Positions 60,007 through 64,000 of a DNA stretch of 64,000 nt are shown piece after piece; the first letter of the stretch is position 1, and every line of letters starts with the position of its first letter. The notes below the pieces were generated by a model. That model was not told the origin of the DNA. It did no database searches and was given only the letters and a program-made list of their open reading frames with translations. The translations under genes and the position numbers were made by a program. Source of the DNA: Phaffia rhodozyma (lineage: Eukaryota > Basidiomycota > Tremellomycetes > Cystofilobasidiales > Mrakiaceae); contig JACGZH010000006.1 of NCBI GenBank assembly GCA_014706385.1, positions 806,001 through 870,000 of the forward strand. The letters are read 5' to 3'.

Positions 60007-62836
60007 ATGGTCCTTCCTTTTCCGGACAGTGATCAGCAGATCGTCATGCCGTCAGAACCCTTTCTGTCCGACGTGTCGCTCATATTGCTCTCCATCACCG
60101 TGTGCATGGCGGCGTATCTAAAGTACTTTTCTCGCCCATCACCTTTGGTCCATCCTTTACTCTTAGGCAAGCAGAGTGATCTCTCGGCCACCAGAGAAAA
60201 GAACCAGAGTGGAATCTATCGAAATTGGGCCACAGGTCATGGTTCCCCGGTTGGTCTCAGCTTTCTCTCGAGTTTCCTATGCTTAGGTAATAGCTCTCAG
60301 AATACAGCTGATCATATCGCGTGCCTCGTCCTGCACGCTAGCTCTCTCTCAGACCTGCCAGCTCACTGAAAACGGTTGCCAACATAGCAGACATCAAATG
60401 TCCTCAGCGATTCATCTATGAAATAAAGGTATGGAACAACAGTACTTCCAGTTTCGGGAAGATGTGGAAGAGGCTCATATAACGCGTTTCAAATTCTGTT
60501 TATGTTCCTAGATCTCGAACGATCTACTCAAACTTCGGGCCAACAACGTGTCCAAAGGATTGATCTCTCTACTATCTACATCTAGAACAGACAAAGCGTC
60601 CAAAGGGATTCTAAACTTGCTACCTGATGGCTTTGGTGAGCTTCTCTGACCACATGACTATCATAGAAATCTCTACTCATCATTCTACAAACCATTCAAT
60701 TTGCAAACGATATATCTCCAGATTCTTTACTGCTTTCTATAGCTATGTCCCTCCAGCCTGATGTATCTCACCCTCTCTTAACACTTTCCAACCCCGCTCT
60801 GTTCAATCATGTTGTCGGCCTACCGGTACCTCCGGCGGTGATTGTCGTTAGCGCCAAGATCCTCAAAGATGTCCTCGGAGAGCTCGCCGGCGCTGGTTAC
60901 TCGAATCGAACCATTGTGTACGCCGCTTCTTCCGGAGTAGAACAGGAAACGTCCCAAATTCAAGAAGTGGTCGAGATGGCAAAAGAGTATGCACTCAAGG
61001 TGGTTTCCTGGCAAGAAGTCGAGGCGCTCGGAAGCGCCATGAAGGATACGGATAGGGCGAACTCTGCTAAAGGAGAGGGTCCGTTTGCGATCCAATTCTG
61101 GGAGGATGATGAAGAGGTTGGTTGCGCTTGAGATTCTGCTGTTTGATCAGAATTACTTACCAGATGTGTTTGGTTTATCTTTCACAAACAATCTTCATCT
61201 GTTCGGGTATCTCTTAGAAACCTCAAACCAGCACGGTGACCCATCAAAACGTGACTTCTGGAATCGCTTCTGTTCTCTCGCTCTTCCCTGCCCATAAGAG
61301 ACCCTCACCTGCGACGAACGATATGGTCGTCAGCTGTATTCCTCTCGCTCAGCCCGTCGGGATAACCTTGGCCTTGGCATCTATCTGGAGTGGTGAGTGA
61401 ACCAACTGCCGAGACTAGCCTATGAAGCCAAACTCTATTTCTATTCGAATACCTAAGAACAGTTGTCCCTTCTTTGATTGGTTTTCAGGTGCTGGATTCC
61501 GAACGGTCGACGAAGAAGAATGGCAAGAAGATCAGGCGCAGACCGAAGAAAAGAGTGCGTGAGATGCAGTCTCTAACAACCACATCAATATCTGTGCAAG
61601 AGGGATATACTGACCGGTCTATTGGTCTGCTAATCAACACTAGATGGTTCAATCAGCAAGCGAGAGACAGTCCAGTTGATGAACATGCTTCACCCTGAGA
61701 AACCATCTCCTACGATCGTGTTTTTGTGAGCACAGCTTATTCTTTCTTTTCTTTTTGGTTTTGATGTTTGCGCAACATCTCTCGGACAATGTTATACTGA
61801 AGCCTCGTTCAAACGCATCGACTTCTCAATACTCTACCTGTTCTAGATCAACTCCAATGCTGGTCGAATGGTCCTCGGAGATTGAGAACGGGTCTCATCC
61901 TTATCTTCCGGCCAACATCTTCCGTGATGCAGCCAAGCAGCACCAACTGGCCAACATCGCGGATGGATACGTTGGCCGAAGCGGATATCTTGAGAAATTC
62001 TACTGGAAGCCCCTGAGACTTGCTTCGTTGAAAAAATGGGCCGAGAAGGCAAATATGTCGGCGAGAAGAGGTATTAAACCCGAGATAGAGGATAAGATAC
62101 GGGCTGTCATTGTCGTTGGTCGTAAGTCTCTTCAACAACAAGCCATCTGAACAGAAATACCTATACTAGGTGATTGACTGTAAAGCCTGGTCATGTCTTT
62201 TTTGTTTTATCCGTCTGACTCATTACACAAACAGCTACTCCCTCACCAAGACAACTTCTCTCCGCACAGATACATCTCTCCCTGCCCATCACCCGAATCA
62301 CGACCTCCCTCACGTCGACTTCTCCGCTCTTCATCTCCCATTTCCACGATCTACAACAGTTGCCTCCGATGTCTGTTCCAACAACGCCCACATTTAACCC
62401 GCGTGAGATCGCATTCACACCCAAATCTTCACAATCTTTCCAGAAGGGAACAACAAAGAACGTGGATTCGGTTGAATGGGAAGACGCAGCAGAAGAAGAC
62501 CCGGTGTTAGTCGGCGCGCATACGGGACCGCCAGCTAGCAACATTGAGGTTCTGGTCAGAGAACTCGATGAAGACGTGTTTGAAGAAACCGGTGATATCG
62601 AGGGAGTCGTCTGGATCAGAGGACCGACTGTTTTGGGTGGAACTCAAGACGAGAAAGGGTATGTCACTCTTCCTTTTTCGGTATTTATCCTAGCGCCAAC
62701 ACCTTTTGGATCATATACTCATCGCCTGACTCTTTGCTCACTGACTGGTCTATCAAGTTGGACCAAGACCGCCCTACGCACTAGGGTCTTGAAGAACGGG
62801 GCATTCTCTATGTTCCCTAGTCGACAAGCTTGGTAA
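60007..62836 (+). CDS. Acyl-CoA synthetase-like (ANL superfamily) protein, degenerate
   Basis: Related to the N-terminal domain of long-chain acyl-CoA synthetases. Exons: 60007-60249, 60342-60428, 60512-60635, 60722-61116, 61299-61392, 61489-61554, 61644-61725, 61847-62121, 62235-62658, 62758-62836 (622 aa). An N-terminal membrane segment (VSLILLSITVCMAAYLKYF) precedes QSGIYRNWATGHGSPL, LTLSNPALFNHVVG and IVVSAKILKDVLGELAGAG. Later parts match the family in order: CIPLAQPVGITLALASIWSGAGF, KPSPTIVF, and DIEGVVWIRGPTVLGG...GWTKTALRTRVLKNG. However, the ATP-binding loop (normally TSGTTGxPKG) is missing between residues about 265 and 295, and the C-terminal lid domain with the catalytic Lys is absent. 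It is therefore probably not an active ligase; the role may be in binding or scaffolding. Confidence 0.72.
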
Positions 62837-62967
62837 AGTGAGGCGTCTTCTTTTGTAAGAAATTATGCATGGCGCGTGTGAAGGAATACACACACATATG
62901 TATATACGTGTATATATATATCGCATACATATAAGAATAGCATTGAAGAACATGATTCCAAGCCCAT

Positions 62968-64000
62968 TCACACAAGTCTCTTTGCGCCGAGCTCTTTTTC
63001 TTCTTTCTCCAATTCCAATCTAGCATCTTCCACCAGTCCAATAACGTCTTTTCTTGACGGTGCAAGACCGTCTGCTGTGTTTGATCCGAAGATGGAATCA
63101 AACCATGATGACTTGTTGTCCTCGACAGGGACAGAGAACGTGTATGGTCGAGAAGCACTCGATGAAGGAATGTAAACTTTCATAGACTTGAGTTCCAGTC
63201 GATGAGATTCAGAGTTCTAAAGATTATATGGACGCAAAAAAAAGAAGCTTTAGCTGCAGTCTCTAGGGAACAGAAAGTAAACAGGGAAGAACATGATCTC
63301 ACCTTTTCGCATACGACGTGACATTCCCCAGTCTGGAATTGTCCTACCGGAGGGAGACCTCGTTTCTTGACTACATCTATCACTCGTTCCCCTTTCTTCA
63401 ACCCAAACAAACTACCTAACCCCCAACCAGTCGAGCTCTTGTCCGCTGCTGTCTGAGGTAAAGCGAGTCTCTTGTCATCGCCTAACACAATCTCTTCATC
63501 CGATGAAATCCATCCATTCTCTTTCATGATCATTTGAGCGTCGCTTGCCAGCCGCTTAGTTTCCTTCCATCCCTTTTCTACCTGTTCAAGAGTCCAATCT
63601 CGCCAGCTACCCCACCAACCGGTATGAGACCGGAAGCTACCTTGTTCTTGACCTTCGACGAGAAAGATGAACGAGTGAGTTTCTCGACCTGTCCGTGGGT
63701 CGAGGTAGATGTTTGACGGAAACGAAGTCAGTCGATATCGAGATGAGGATGTTTGGGATCGAGAGGAAGGCGTGGTGGTGTGCGGAGGATGGTATGTGTA
63801 GGGGGGAAGGAGATAGTGCTTAAGCTGAAAAAAGTAGAAGGGGATGGCGATAAGCTACCAAGGAAGCATAGGCCTACCAACCGAGACAGAAGAAGAAACA
63901 TTCATAGACAAACCTCATCCTGTTCCTTTAGCTTGTCAACTGCTTTACCAAAGATGACTGTGGTCGAGTTAGGAGAGAATAACTCGGTCGAGACACTGAT
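62968..64000 (-). CDS. TIM21: Tim21-like mitochondrial protein (5' end outside window)
   Basis: Partial gene: exons on the minus strand at 64000-63914 (continues outside), 63824-63303 and 63216-62968, all phase 0. The first visible part, VSTELFSPNSTTVIFGKAVDKL, and the following SRYRLTSFPSNIYLDPRTGRE...FIFLVEGQ resemble the intermembrane-space domain of Tim21, which links TOM and TIM23. Beyond this, about 170 further residues are present, including DWTLEQVEKGWKETKRL, WGLGSLFGLKKGERVIDVV and a coil VEDARLELEKEEKELG. This tail is not part of yeast Tim21, so the assignment could be to another Tim21-like family. The presequence and membrane segment would lie outside the window. Confidence 0.55.

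Overview
The window is nuclear DNA of an intron-rich fungus, most likely a basidiomycete yeast. Genes sit close together on both strands, most carry two to eleven short GT-AG introns (about 45-140 nt), and base composition is moderate. The gene families (fused AROM, Sec66, Nop15, fungal antizyme, Tim21-type protein, a short G-gamma ending in CVVM) are fungal. The high use of CGA for arginine in RPS2 and the intron density suggest Tremellomycetes, perhaps Cystofilobasidiales; that placement is inference. Exon coordinates in the entries were worked out by hand from splice motifs, phase and family conservation.

Layout. 1-15 kb: an HMG-box regulator (+), a mitochondrial-type phospholipid scramblase (+), an unrecognised spliced gene (-), the mitochondrial tRNA 2-thiouridylase MTU1 (-), a cryptic small spliced gene (-), and a G-protein gamma subunit made of four tiny exons (+). 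15-25 kb: SEC66 (-), SF3A3/PRP9 (+), NOP15/NIFK (-), histidine methyltransferase HPM1 (+), and an ornithine decarboxylase antizyme (-) that needs a programmed +1 frameshift. 25-35 kb: RPS2 (+), a secreted protein of unknown function (+), and the pentafunctional AROM gene (-). 35-47 kb: PRMT5 (-), QTRT2 (-), L-rhamnose mutarotase (-) with a GC-AG intron, a hypothetical protein (-), mitochondrial EF-Ts (+), the Fe-S co-chaperone HSCB/Jac1 (-), and a small hypothetical (+). 48-64 kb: an Ecl1-type zinc protein with a long RS-rich tail and a 14-nt microexon (-), the dual-specificity phosphatase PPS1 (-), a small membrane protein (-), a degenerate acyl-CoA-synthetase-like protein (+), and the 3' part of a Tim21-like gene (-).

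There is no operon-like system or mobile element. Several genes share a cell-biological theme (mitochondrial translation and biogenesis: MTU1, EF-Ts, HSCB, Tim21-like, scramblase; tRNA wobble modification: MTU1, QTRT2), but this looks like ordinary eukaryotic gene order. The most interesting signals are post-transcriptional: the antizyme frameshift at GTT-TGA, the 14-nt microexon whose acceptor abuts a CA/TG repeat, the GC-AG intron, and two spliced genes (G-gamma and the 12-kb gene) whose exons are too short for simple ORF finding.
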